Part shown: in pieces, positions 41,961 to 51,263 of the stretch
How the letters are laid out: each line of letters opens with the position of its first letter
How positions within the stretch are numbered: the first letter of the stretch is position 1
Source: Alphaproteobacteria bacterium
GTDB taxonomy: Bacteria > Pseudomonadota > Alphaproteobacteria > Acetobacterales > Acetobacteraceae
Length of the DNA stretch: 64,000 nt
NCBI GenBank assembly: GCA_020850755.1
Contig: JADZEB010000015.1
Span: forward strand, 1-64,000
Direction of reading: 5' to 3'
Made by a program: the position numbers and the translations under genes
Notes under the pieces: generated by a model
Seen by the model: only the letters and a program-made list of their open reading frames with translations
Databases searched by the model: none
Told to the model about the DNA's origin: nothing

Positions 41961-42063
41961 GCGGACGCGCTGCCCATCGCCTGTAACCACGCGCCGCCCC
42001 CACCGCCCCGTGGGGGCGGCGCGTGCGCATCCCTCTCCGACCCGGCCAAGGAGCCATCCCGCG

Positions 42064-43779
42064 ATGCTCGATTCCGTCACGCTCGCCGTGCTCAAGGGGC
42101 GGCTCGAGCAGATCGCGGACGAGATGGACGCGACGCTGTTCCGCGCCGCCTTCAGCCCGATCATCGCCGAGGCGCATGATGCCGCGCACGGCCTCTACCA
42201 TCCCGAGACGGGCGAGACGATGGTGCAGGGCAAGTCGGGCCTGCCCATCTTCGTCGGCGTGATGAGCTTCGCCGTGCGCGCGGTGATCGAGAAGTTCGGC
42301 AACACGCTGAAGGATGGCGATGTCGTCATCTTCAACGATCCCTATCTCGGCGGCACGCATGTCTCGGACATGCGCCTCGTGCGTCCCTATTTCCGCGACG
42401 GGCGCCTGCTCTGCTATCTCGGCTCGGTCGCGCACTGGCACGATATCGGCGGGCCGGTGCCGGGCAACTACAACCCGAAGGCGACCGAGATCTGGCAGGA
42501 GGGCGTGCTGATCCCGCCCATGCGCCTTTATGCCGCGGGCGAGCTGCGCGAGGATGTGGTCGATCTCCTCTGCGCCAATTCGCGCCTGCCGCGCTCGGCC
42601 TATGGCGACCTGATGGGCCAGGTGCAGGCGCTGGGCGTGGGCGCGCGCCGGCTCGACGATCTCGTCGCCGAGTATGGCGGCGCGGTGGTGGCGGACTCCT
42701 TCCTGGCGCTGAAGGCGCGCGCGAGCCGGCAGATGCGCAGCCTGATCGCCGAGCTGCCCGACGGCACCTACACCGTCGAGGACCATCTTGACAATGACGG
42801 CGGCGAGGACATTGCGCTCAAGATCGCGCTCGACCTCACCATCTCGGGCGAGACGATGCGGCTCGATTTCTCGCGCAGCGCCGCGCCCTGCGCGGGCCCG
42901 CTCGGCATCGCCTACGCCACCTCGGCCTCGGCCTGCTATGTCGCGCTCAAGCACATCTTCAACGACGTGCCGGCCAATTCCGGCGTGCTCGAACCGATCA
43001 GCGTCGTCATCCCCGATACGACGATGCTGAATGTCGGCCCACCGCATCCGACCGGCGGCTATACCGAAACCATCATGCGCATCATCGACCTGCTGTTCGT
43101 CGTGTTCGCGCAGTTCGCGCCGCATCGCTGCAACGCCATGGCCTATGGCGCCACCAACTCGCTCGCGCTGTCGGGGCGGCGCGGCGGGCGCGAGGGGCCG
43201 TTCTGGATCCTGTTCAGCTTCTTCGGTGGCGGGCATCCCGGCAACCCGCTGCGCGACGGCCTCAACCACGGCAATGCGCCGGTCTCCACCGCCACCATCC
43301 CGCCGGTCGAGATCTTCGAGGCGCAGACGCCGGTCCTGTTCCGCCAATGGGCGCTGCGCCCGGACAGCGGCGGGGCGGGGCGCCATCGCGGGGGCCTGGG
43401 CGCGATCTACGAGATCGAGATCCTGGAGCCGGGGGGGGCGGACGTGACGCTCTCGGGCGAGCGGGCGCGCCACCCGCCGCAGGGCGTGCTCGGTGGCGGG
43501 CCGGCCGCGCCGACGCGCTTCTACTGGCACGGGCCCGATGGCGGCTGGTGCGACCCGCCGCTCGGCTCGAAGGTCGCCGGTGTAAAGATCAGGCAGGGCC
43601 AGCGCGTGCGGCTGGAAACGCCGGGCGGCGGCGGCTACGGCCCGCCCGCCGAGCGCGACCCCGCCGCGATCGCGCGCGACGTGGCGCTCGGCTATGTCAG
43701 TCCGGAGCGCGCGGCGGCCGATTACGGCGTCGCGCTGCCGGCCCAGGCGGCTTCCCGCGCGCAGGAGAAGGCGCGATGA
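42064..43779 (+). CDS. hyuB: Hydantoinase B / oxoprolinase family subunit
   Basis: A 571-residue protein with AAGGAG before the ATG. Family marks: LKGRLEQIADEMDATLFRAA, DGDVVIFNDPYLGGTHVSDM, SVAHWHDIGGPVPGNYNPKA (metal-like His residues), HIFNDVPANSGVLEPI, GGYTETIMRIIDLL and the Gly-rich TPGGGGYGPPAERDP. Works with HyuA in ATP-dependent opening of hydantoin-type or 5-oxoproline-type rings. Its stop overlaps the hyuA start (ATGA). Confidence 0.88.
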   Translation: MLDSVTLAVLKGRLEQIADEMDATLFRAAFSPIIAEAHDAAHGLYHPETGETMVQGKSGLPIFVGVMSFAVRAVIEKFGNTLKDGDVVIFNDPYLGGTHVSDMRLVRPYFRDGRLLCYLGSVAHWHDIGGPVPGNYNPKATEIWQEGVLIPPMRLYAAGELREDVVDLLCANSRLPRSAYGDLMGQVQALGVGARRLDDLVAEYGGAVVADSFLALKARASRQMRSLIAELPDGTYTVEDHLDNDGGEDIALKIALDLTISGETMRLDFSRSAAPCAGPLGIAYATSASACYVALKHIFNDVPANSGVLEPISVVIPDTTMLNVGPPHPTGGYTETIMRIIDLLFVVFAQFAPHRCNAMAYGATNSLALSGRRGGREGPFWILFSFFGGGHPGNPLRDGLNHGNAPVSTATIPPVEIFEAQTPVLFRQWALRPDSGGAGRHRGGLGAIYEIEILEPGGADVTLSGERARHPPQGVLGGGPAAPTRFYWHGPDGGWCDPPLGSKVAGVKIRQGQRVRLETPGGGGYGPPAERDPAAIARDVALGYVSPERAAADYGVALPAQAASRAQEKAR

Positions 43780-45896
43780 GCGGCGCATCGGCGAAGCCTG
43801 CCACCCAGCCTGCCACCCAGCCTGCCGCCGGCCGCGCCGGCGTGATCGTCGGCGTCGATGTCGGCGGCACCTACACCGACGTGTTCGCCCTCGACGAGGC
43901 GACGGGCCGGGTGCGCGTGGCCAAGGTGCCGACCAGCCGGCCCGACCAGTCGGCCGGATTGCTCGCCGGCCTGGCCGCGGCGACCGACGGCGCGGCGGAG
44001 GTGGCGAGCCTCGTGCACGGCAGCACCGTCGGCACCAACGCGCTCCTGGAGCGCAAGGGCGCGCGCACGGGCGTGATCACCACCCAGGGCTTCCGCGACG
44101 TGCTGGAGATGCGCCGGCGCGACCGGCCGCAAACCTGGGGCCTCTGGGGCGGCTTCGAGCCGGTGGCGCCGCGCGATTTGCGCCTGGAGGTGGCCGAGCG
44201 CACGCTGGCCGACGGCACCATTCTCGAACCGGTCGATCTCGCCGAGGTCGAGGCGGCGGCGCGCACCCTGCTGGAACGCGGCGCCGAGGCCTGCGCCATC
44301 GTCTTCATCAATGCCTACGCCAACCCGGCCAACGAGCGCGCGGCGCTGGACGTGGTGCGGCGCATCTGGCCGAACGCCTATGTCGAGATATCCTCGGCCG
44401 TGCTGCCGGAGATCCGCGAGTTCGAGCGCGCCTCCACCACCGCGATCAACGCCTACCTCCAGCCGGTGGTGAGCCGCTACATCGCCACGCTGGAAAGCGG
44501 GCTCGGCGCCGGCGGCTTCGCCGGCGAGCTGATGATCGTGCAGTCGAATGGCGGGGTGATGAGCGCGGAGACGGCGCGCCTGCGCCCGGTGCGCACGGCG
44601 CTGTCGGGGCCTGCCGCGGGCGTTATCGCCGCGGCGCATATCGCGGTTGCCGCCGGGCATCCCAACGTCATCACCGGCGATGTCGGCGGAACATCCTTCG
44701 ACGTGTCGCTGATCGCCTCCGGCCGCGCCGCGCTGTCGGCGCAGACATCGATCGGCTTCGGCATGGTGGTGCGCTCGCCGATGATCGAGATCACCACGAT
44801 CGGTGCGGGCGGCGGCTCGATCGCGCGGATCGACCGCGGCGGGCTGCTCCAGATCGGCCCCGAGAGCGCGGGCAGCGACCCGGGTCCCGCCTGCTATGGC
44901 GGCGGCTCGCCGCACGCGACCGTGACGGATGCGAACGTGCTGCTCGGGCGCATCAATGCCGAGAGGCCGATCGGCGGCAAGCTCGCCCGACTCGATCGCG
45001 ACGCGGCGGCACGCGCGATCGAGACGCATGTGGGCAAGCCGCTCGGCCTCGATCTCCTGGCGGCGGCGGAGGCGATGCTGCGCGTCGCCAACAGCAACAT
45101 GGCCGGGGCGATCCGCCTGGTCTCGATCGAGCGCGGGCACGATCCGGCGCGCTTCGCCCTGATGCCCTTCGGCGGCGGCGGGCCGCTGCATGCGGGCGCG
45201 CTGATCCGCGATGTCGGCCTTGCGCGCGCGCTGGTGCCGCGCTTCCCCGGCATCACCTCGGCGCTCGGCTGCACGATCGCCGACATGCGCCACGACTTCG
45301 TGCAGACCTTCAACGCGCTCCTCGACGAGATCGCCCTCGATCGCGTCATGGCCGAGAGCGCGCGCGCCCACGCCGCGGGCGCGGCGCTGATCGCGCGCGC
45401 CGGGGTGCTGATGGAAGGGATCGAGACGCGCATCGAGTTCGACATGTCCTATGTCGGGCAGACCCACACCGTGGCCGTGCCGGTGCCGAGCGGCACCGAT
45501 GCCACGCCGGGCGCGAGGCTGACGCGCGCGCTGGTCCGCGACTGCTTCGAGGCGACCTATCGCGCCGCCTACGGCCAGCTGCTCGACCGCATCCCGGTGC
45601 GCATCCTGAACCTGCGCACGGCCGTGATCGGCAGGCGGCCGAAATTCGACCTGTCGCTGCTGGCGCCCGCATCGGGGCTCACGCTCGATGCCGCGCGCAC
45701 CGGCAGCCGCCCGGTGCATGCCGAGGGGCGCTGGCACGAGGCGGTGGTCTATAACCGGCTCGCCCTGCCGGCGGGCACGGCGATCCGGGGACCGGCGGTG
45801 CTGGAGCAGCCGGACGCCACCATCTGGATCGACCCCGACATGCAGGCCAGCGTCGATCGGCTGGGCAATGTGCTGATCGAGCGCGCCCAGACCTGA
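43776..45896 (+). CDS. hyuA: Hydantoinase A / oxoprolinase family subunit
   Basis: A 706-residue ASKHA-fold protein. The phosphate-binding starts VIVGVDVGGTYTDVFALDEA; STVGTNALLERKGARTGVIT, IVQSNGGVMSAETARL, NVITGDVGGTSFDVSLI, TIGAGGGSIARID and LMPFGGGGPLHAGALI follow. This is the ATP-binding subunit that phosphorylates the amide oxygen. The N-terminus holds a 12-bp repeat encoding ATQPATQPA. Substrates of the family include N-methylhydantoin, 5-oxoproline, caprolactam and acetone, so the exact ring is open. Confidence 0.88.
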   Translation: MSGASAKPATQPATQPAAGRAGVIVGVDVGGTYTDVFALDEATGRVRVAKVPTSRPDQSAGLLAGLAAATDGAAEVASLVHGSTVGTNALLERKGARTGVITTQGFRDVLEMRRRDRPQTWGLWGGFEPVAPRDLRLEVAERTLADGTILEPVDLAEVEAAARTLLERGAEACAIVFINAYANPANERAALDVVRRIWPNAYVEISSAVLPEIREFERASTTAINAYLQPVVSRYIATLESGLGAGGFAGELMIVQSNGGVMSAETARLRPVRTALSGPAAGVIAAAHIAVAAGHPNVITGDVGGTSFDVSLIASGRAALSAQTSIGFGMVVRSPMIEITTIGAGGGSIARIDRGGLLQIGPESAGSDPGPACYGGGSPHATVTDANVLLGRINAERPIGGKLARLDRDAAARAIETHVGKPLGLDLLAAAEAMLRVANSNMAGAIRLVSIERGHDPARFALMPFGGGGPLHAGALIRDVGLARALVPRFPGITSALGCTIADMRHDFVQTFNALLDEIALDRVMAESARAHAAGAALIARAGVLMEGIETRIEFDMSYVGQTHTVAVPVPSGTDATPGARLTRALVRDCFEATYRAAYGQLLDRIPVRILNLRTAVIGRRPKFDLSLLAPASGLTLDAARTGSRPVHAEGRWHEAVVYNRLALPAGTAIRGPAVLEQPDATIWIDPDMQASVDRLGNVLIERAQT
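43797..43820. repeat. 12-bp tandem repeat in the hyuA 5' end
   Basis: CCTGCCACCCAG occurs twice and is followed by a partial third copy, giving a Pro-Ala-Thr-Gln repeat in the HyuA N-terminus. Confidence 0.85.
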
Positions 45897-45956
45897 ACGC
45901 AGCCCGGCCTGAACGCAGCCTGGGCTGAACGCAGCCTGGGCTGAGCGCCGTCTGGC
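45893..45956. repeat. 16-bp tandem repeat starting in the hyuA stop codon
   Basis: CTGAACGCAGCCTGGG occurs perfectly at 45909-45924 and 45925-45940, with variants before (45893-45908, containing the TGA stop) and after (45941-45956). Confidence 0.88.
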
Positions 45957-46067
45957 CTGGGCGGTGCGCGGGCGGCGGCGCTGGCGCGGCGCGCAGCCGT
46001 CGCGCTAGCATCTCTGCCACGCACGCCGCGCAGCCCTGCGCGCCCGGCCGAGAAAGAGCGTCCCGCC

Positions 46068-47495
46068 ATGCCCGAAGCCCCGTCGCCGCCCGCCCGCACG
46101 CCGCTCGATGCCCTCGCCGCGCTGTGGCAGGCCGCCGGCTGCCCCGAGGACGCGCTCGACCAGGTGGCGCTCGAAGGCGACGATCCGGTGCAGCCTTCCT
46201 CGTTCCGTGTCGCGCGCGCGGCGCTGGCGGTGATCGGCGCGCAAGGGTTGGCGGCGGCCGAGCTGTGGCGCCTGCGCAGCGGTCGGCGGCAGAGCGTGCG
46301 CGTGGGCGCACGGGCGGCGGCGGCCTCGTTCCGCTCGGAACGCTATCTGCTGCAGGACGGCAAGCCCGCGCGCGATGCGATGGACAGCATCCACGGCTTC
46401 CACCAGACGCGCGACGGGCGCTGGGTGCAGCTGCACACCAACTTCCCGCATTTCCGCGCCGGATCGCTGCGGCTGCTTGGCCTCGGGCCCGCCGCCACGC
46501 GCGCCGAGGTGCAGGCGGTGCTCAAGGCGCGCTGGGACGGGCAGGCGGTCGAGGATCGCTGGCATGCCGAGGGGCTGGTGGCGAGCCTGATCCGCAGCCC
46601 GGCGGAATGGAACGCCCATCCGCACGGGCAGGCGATGCTGGCCGAGCCCCTGTTCGATATCGAGCGCATCGGCGATGCGCCGGTGGAGCCACTGCCGCCC
46701 GGCGGGGCGCGCCCGCTTGCAGGCGTGCGCGTGCTCGACCTCACGCGCGTCATCGCGGGCCCGGTGGGCGGGCGCACCCTAGCCGAGCATGGCGCCGATG
46801 TGCTGCGCGTCACGGGGCCCCATCTCTACGACGTGCCGGCGCTGGTGATGGACAATAGCCGCGGCAAGCGCTCGGCCGTTCTCGACCTGTGCCTGGCCGA
46901 TGACCAGGCGAGGCTCGTGGCGCTGGCCGCAACGGGCGATGTGTTCCTGCAGGGCTATCGCCCCGGCACGCTTGCCGTGCGCGGTTTCAGCCCCGAGGCG
47001 CTGGCGGCGGCGCGGCCCGGCATCGTCTGCGTCTCGCTCTGCGCCTATGGCTGGGCCGGGCCGTGGGCGGCGCGTCGCGGCTATGACAGCCTGGTGCAGT
47101 GCGCGGGCGGCATCGGCTGGGCGGAAACCGAGGCGTTCGGCGCCACCGCCCCGCGCCACCTGCCCAACCAGACGCTCGATCACGCCACCGGCTATCTCGC
47201 CGCTTTCGGCGCGATGGTGGCGCTGGCCCGCCGCGCGACGGCGGGCGGGTCCTGGCATGTGCGCGTCAGCCTCGCCCGCACCGCGCGCTGGCTGGAGCGG
47301 CTCGGGCGGATCGAGGCGATGGGCCACCCCGATCCGGGTGCCGCCGATGTTTCCGACCTGCTGGTGGCAAGCGACACCGCGTTCGGGCGCCTTTCGCATG
47401 TGCGCCCGGCCGTGATCCTGTCGGATACGCCCTGCTTCGCCGCGCTGCCCGCAACCCCGCCCGGCGCGCATCTGCCCGAGTGGCTGGCGCGCTGA
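46068..47495 (+). CDS. CaiB/BaiF family (class III) CoA-transferase
   Basis: A 475-residue protein. The Rossmann-like CoA domain is LAGVRVLDLTRVIAGPVGGR with GADVLRVTGPHL, then PNQTLDHATGYLAAFGAMVAL (catalytic Asp) and TAGGSWHVRVSLARTARWL. Segment order is unusual: the small-domain-like stretch DGRWVQLHTNFPHFRAGSLR, normally after the large domain, comes before it. This layout is known in a subgroup of proteobacterial CoA-transferases. It would move CoA between carboxylic acids. Fifth gene of the run after hyuA, separated by 171 bp of repeats. Confidence 0.82.
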   Translation: MPEAPSPPARTPLDALAALWQAAGCPEDALDQVALEGDDPVQPSSFRVARAALAVIGAQGLAAAELWRLRSGRRQSVRVGARAAAASFRSERYLLQDGKPARDAMDSIHGFHQTRDGRWVQLHTNFPHFRAGSLRLLGLGPAATRAEVQAVLKARWDGQAVEDRWHAEGLVASLIRSPAEWNAHPHGQAMLAEPLFDIERIGDAPVEPLPPGGARPLAGVRVLDLTRVIAGPVGGRTLAEHGADVLRVTGPHLYDVPALVMDNSRGKRSAVLDLCLADDQARLVALAATGDVFLQGYRPGTLAVRGFSPEALAAARPGIVCVSLCAYGWAGPWAARRGYDSLVQCAGGIGWAETEAFGATAPRHLPNQTLDHATGYLAAFGAMVALARRATAGGSWHVRVSLARTARWLERLGRIEAMGHPDPGAADVSDLLVASDTAFGRLSHVRPAVILSDTPCFAALPATPPGAHLPEWLAR

Positions 47496-47540
47496 CGCGC
47501 GCGCGCTCGATCCCTTCGGGCGCCGAGGAGAGGACCAAGC

Positions 47541-49184
47541 ATGGTCGCTGAACAGGAATTCGATCTGGTCGTCGTGGGCTCGGGCACGGGCGGCTGCGGC
47601 GCGGCGCTTGCGGGCGCGATGCAGGGCCTCAAGGTCGCGATGCTGGAAAAGGCCGAGCGGCTGGGCGGCGGCACCGCCTGCTCGCTCGGCGGCCTCTGGG
47701 TGCCCGAGAACCACCTGTTGGCCGAGGCCGGCCTCGCCGACCGCATGGAGGCGGCGCGCGAGTACAGCCTGTTCCTGTCGGGCGGCTCGGCCCTGCCCGA
47801 GAACATGGACGCCTATCTGCACCATGCGCGCCTGGCGCTGGCCGATTTCGCCAGGGCGGGCGTGGCCTTCCGCCTGCTGCGCCGCCTGCCCGACCACTAC
47901 TATCCGTCCGCGCCCGGCAGCTCGGCCGACGGGCGCATGGTCGAGGCGGTGCCGATCGCGCGCCGCGCGCTCGGGCCCTGGGCCGACCGGATCGAGGAGG
48001 GCGTCTACAATCTCCCCGGCGTGTCCTGGGGCGATGCGGTGGCCTGGGGCGGGCTCGGCAATGCCGCCGACTGGCCCAAGGAGGAGCTCGAGCGGCGCAA
48101 GCGCGAGGGCATGCTCGGCTGCGGCGGGGCGCTGGTGGGCCAGTTCCTCGCCCAGCTCCTGGCGCGCGGCGTTTCCATCCGTGCCGGCTTCCGCGCCGAG
48201 CGGCTCCTGGTCGAGAACGGGCGCGTCTGCGGCATCGCCGGGACGCAGCAGGGGCGCGTGCTTGCCCTGCGCGCGCGACGCGGCGTCGTGCTCGCGACCG
48301 GCGGCTACGAGGGCAACGACGCACTAGTGAAGCGCTTTGAGGGCCTGCCCGACTGGATGAGCATCTTCCCGCCCGGCGTGGAAGGCGACGGGCTGGTGAT
48401 GGGCAGCGAGATCGGCGCGGCCACCTACAAGGTGCCGAACAACCTGGCGATGCTGGTGGGCTATGCCATCCCCGCACCGGCGCCGCCGCGCGAATGGCAG
48501 TTCTTCTCGGCCTCGGTGCGCGGCCTCTCCTATCCGCACTCGATCCTCGTCAACGACCGCGCCGGGCGCTTCTGCGACGAAAGCCAGTTCCAGCATGTGG
48601 TGGCGGCGCTGACGCGCTTCGACCTTGCGGCGCACCGCTATCCGAACCTGCCCTGCTGGATGCTGTTCGACGCGCAGTATGCGCGCCGCTACAGCTTCGC
48701 CGCTCGCCCGCTCGGCGCGCCGATCCCGGACTGGGTCACGCGCGCCGACAGCCTCACGGCGCTGGCGCGCGCGATCGGGCTCGCCCCGGACGCGCTGGCA
48801 GAGACCGTGGCGCGCTTCAACGCCGGTGCCGAACGCGGCGAGGACCCCGAATTCGGGCGCGGCTCCTCGGCCTTCGCGCGCTCCACCGCGGGCGACCCCA
48901 AGGCGAGGCACCCCAATCTCGGCGCGCTTGCCGAGCCGCCCTTCCATGCCGTGCGGGTGAAGATCGGCGGCATCAGCGCGGCCGGGCTGCTGACCGACGA
49001 GGTGGCGCGCGTGCGCCATGTGCGCGGGCCCGCCATTCCCGGCCTCTATGCCTGCGGCAACGCTGCCGCGCCGACCGAATCGGGCGCGGGCTACCAGGCC
49101 GGGGTGTCCCTGATGCGCGGGCTGACTTTCGGCTGGCTCGCCGCGCGCCATGCCGCCGGCGCCGACGCCGAGACCGCGGCGTGA
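47541..49184 (+). CDS. FAD-dependent oxidoreductase, fumarate reductase/ketosteroid dehydrogenase-like
   Basis: A 547-residue FAD_binding_2 protein. The dinucleotide motif is DLVVVGSGTGGCGAALAG, with KAERLGGGTACSLGG after it. Later parts are VVLATGGYEGNDALV, FPPGVEGDGLVMGSEIGA, and the C-terminal GLYACGNAAAPTESGAGYQAG. It would dehydrogenate or reduce C-C bonds next to a carbonyl. A GAGGAGAGG site precedes the ATG. The OYE-type gene follows 10 bp later. Confidence 0.85.
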   Translation: MVAEQEFDLVVVGSGTGGCGAALAGAMQGLKVAMLEKAERLGGGTACSLGGLWVPENHLLAEAGLADRMEAAREYSLFLSGGSALPENMDAYLHHARLALADFARAGVAFRLLRRLPDHYYPSAPGSSADGRMVEAVPIARRALGPWADRIEEGVYNLPGVSWGDAVAWGGLGNAADWPKEELERRKREGMLGCGGALVGQFLAQLLARGVSIRAGFRAERLLVENGRVCGIAGTQQGRVLALRARRGVVLATGGYEGNDALVKRFEGLPDWMSIFPPGVEGDGLVMGSEIGAATYKVPNNLAMLVGYAIPAPAPPREWQFFSASVRGLSYPHSILVNDRAGRFCDESQFQHVVAALTRFDLAAHRYPNLPCWMLFDAQYARRYSFAARPLGAPIPDWVTRADSLTALARAIGLAPDALAETVARFNAGAERGEDPEFGRGSSAFARSTAGDPKARHPNLGALAEPPFHAVRVKIGGISAAGLLTDEVARVRHVRGPAIPGLYACGNAAAPTESGAGYQAGVSLMRGLTFGWLAARHAAGADAETAA

Positions 49185-49194
49185 CGGGCGGGCG

Positions 49195-51180
49195 ATGAGC
49201 GGTCCCGGCCTGTTCTCCCCGCTGCGGCTCGGCGCGCACACGGCGCGCAACCGCATCGGCTTCGCCGCGATCTCGACCCGCTTCGCGCGCGAAGGGCTGG
49301 TCACCGACAGGCTGATCGCGCACCTCGTTCGCCGCGCCGAGGGCGGTGCGGGCATCGTCGTGACCGAGGCGATGGTGGCCGCGCCCTCGGCCGCCGAGCC
49401 GGTGCGCGCCTACGCCTTCGATCCGCGCAACGACGCCATGTTCCGCCGCATGGCCGATGCCGTGCAGGGCGCAGGCGCGCTCCTGGTGGGCCAGCTCTGG
49501 CATGGCGGCTCGGCGCGGCTGACCGGCCGCGCGCCGCGCGCGGTCGGCGTTTCGCCTGTGCCCGACGGCATGAGCTGGACCGTGCCGCATGTCCTTTCCG
49601 GCGCCGAGATCGAGGCGCTGGTCGAGGATTATGCCGCCTCGGCCGCGCGGCTGGCGCGCGCCGGTTTCGCCGGGGTGGAGATATCGGCCGCGCATGGCTT
49701 CCTGCCGCTGCAATTCCTCTCCCCGGCGAGCAACCGGCGCGCGGACGAATGGGGCGGCGATGTCGCCGGGCGCACGCGCTTCGTGCGTGCGCTGGTCCGC
49801 GCCGTGCGCGCGCGTGCCGGGGCGGGGCTGCTGGTCGGTCTCAAGCTGCCGGCCGAGGATGGCGTGCCGGGCGGCATCGACGCCGCCGAGGCCGAGCGCA
49901 TCACCGGCGCGATCGTCGCCGACGCCCCGCCCGACTATCTCTGCTACAGCCAGGGCAATCATGGCTGGAGCCTATTCCGCCACGCGCCCGACATGCACAG
50001 CCCGCCCGCGCCCTATCTGCACCTGACGCGGCGCATGCGGGCGGCGGCGGGCGGGGTGGCGGTGGCGGCGATCGGGAGGCTCGGCAACCCGGAGGATGCC
50101 GCCCGCGCGCTGGCCGAGGGCGCGGCCGACCTCGTGATGCTGGGCCGCCCGCTGCTCGCCGATGCACGCTGGCCCGAGCTTGCCCGCGCCGGGCGCGCGG
50201 CTGACATCCGTCCCTGCATCGCCTGCAACTATTGCTGGGGCGAGATCAATCGCGGTGCGCCGGTCGGCTGCTCGGTCAATGCGCGGCTCGGGCGCGAGGA
50301 CGAGCTGGCCGGGCCGCCATCGCCGCCCCCCGCCCGGGCCGGCGCGGCGCCGGCGCGGCACATCGTGGTGGTGGGCGCGGGGCCAGCGGGGCTGGCGGCG
50401 GCGGCGGGGGCGGCCCGGCGCGGCGCGCGCGTGACGCTGTTCGCCCCCGGCGCCACGCTCGGCGGTGCGGCGCGGCTGCATGCGCGCCTGCCCGGCTGCG
50501 GCGACATCGCCCGCGCGCTCGACTGGCAGGAGCGGCAGGTGGTCGCGGCCGGCGTGACGATCCGGCGCAACCAGCGTGCCAGTGCCGCGGCGGTGCTGGC
50601 GCTCCGCCCCGATGCCGTGGTGCTGGCCACCGGCGCCACGCCCGCCGCGATCGAAGGGCTTGAGAGCGACGTTGCCGTGCCCGACCTGCGCGCGCTCGCC
50701 GCGCGGCTGCTCGACCGGCCGGAGCGGATCGATGGCACCGCCGTGATCTTCGATCACGACCATACGCCGATGACCTACGATGCTGCGCTCCTGCTTGCGC
50801 GCATGGCGGCGAGGGTCGTGATCCTGACCCCGCGCGAGAGCGTGGCGCGCGACATGTCGATCCTGGTCGCCCAGGCGGTGCAGCACAGGCTGGCCGCGGC
50901 CGGCATCGCGATCGAGCCCTGTGCGCTGCCGCGCGCGTTCTTCGGCGGGCGGCTCAGCTTCGCCCACGCGCTGACCGGCCGGGTGGGCGAGATCGCCGAC
51001 GTGGCGCTGCTGGTGGCGGCAACGCCGCGCATCGCCAACGACGCGCTCGCGGCACCGTTCTGCGCGGCCGGCATCCCGGTTTCGCTGGTGGGCGATGCCT
51101 GGGCGCCGCGCAGCATGCTGTGGGCCGTGCGCGAGGGCCACGAGGCGGCCGAGGCCCTTGTTCCCGCCACTGGCGGATGA
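49195..51180 (+). CDS. OYE/TMADH-type NADH:flavin oxidoreductase with Fe-S and NAD domains
   Basis: A 661-residue protein. The N-terminal TIM barrel has GLFSPLRLGAHTARNRI, LLVGQLWHGGSARL and VEISAAHGFLPLQFLSPASN. The 4Fe-4S ligands are CIACNYCWGE with a fourth Cys in PVGCSVN. The C-terminal Rossmann part starts HIVVVGAGPAGLAAAAGAAR. This is the 2,4-dienoyl-CoA reductase / trimethylamine dehydrogenase architecture. The usual active-site Tyr after H-G is Phe here. Start ATG 49195. Confidence 0.87.
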   Translation: MSGPGLFSPLRLGAHTARNRIGFAAISTRFAREGLVTDRLIAHLVRRAEGGAGIVVTEAMVAAPSAAEPVRAYAFDPRNDAMFRRMADAVQGAGALLVGQLWHGGSARLTGRAPRAVGVSPVPDGMSWTVPHVLSGAEIEALVEDYAASAARLARAGFAGVEISAAHGFLPLQFLSPASNRRADEWGGDVAGRTRFVRALVRAVRARAGAGLLVGLKLPAEDGVPGGIDAAEAERITGAIVADAPPDYLCYSQGNHGWSLFRHAPDMHSPPAPYLHLTRRMRAAAGGVAVAAIGRLGNPEDAARALAEGAADLVMLGRPLLADARWPELARAGRAADIRPCIACNYCWGEINRGAPVGCSVNARLGREDELAGPPSPPPARAGAAPARHIVVVGAGPAGLAAAAGAARRGARVTLFAPGATLGGAARLHARLPGCGDIARALDWQERQVVAAGVTIRRNQRASAAAVLALRPDAVVLATGATPAAIEGLESDVAVPDLRALAARLLDRPERIDGTAVIFDHDHTPMTYDAALLLARMAARVVILTPRESVARDMSILVAQAVQHRLAAAGIAIEPCALPRAFFGGRLSFAHALTGRVGEIADVALLVAATPRIANDALAAPFCAAGIPVSLVGDAWAPRSMLWAVREGHEAAEALVPATGG

Positions 51181-51263
51181 CGCCGCCCGCCGCGCCGTGC
51201 TAGACGGGCGCGCCCGGTTCCGCCGGGCCTTCGCCACGCATTGTGCCGGTCCAGCAGCGCCGC

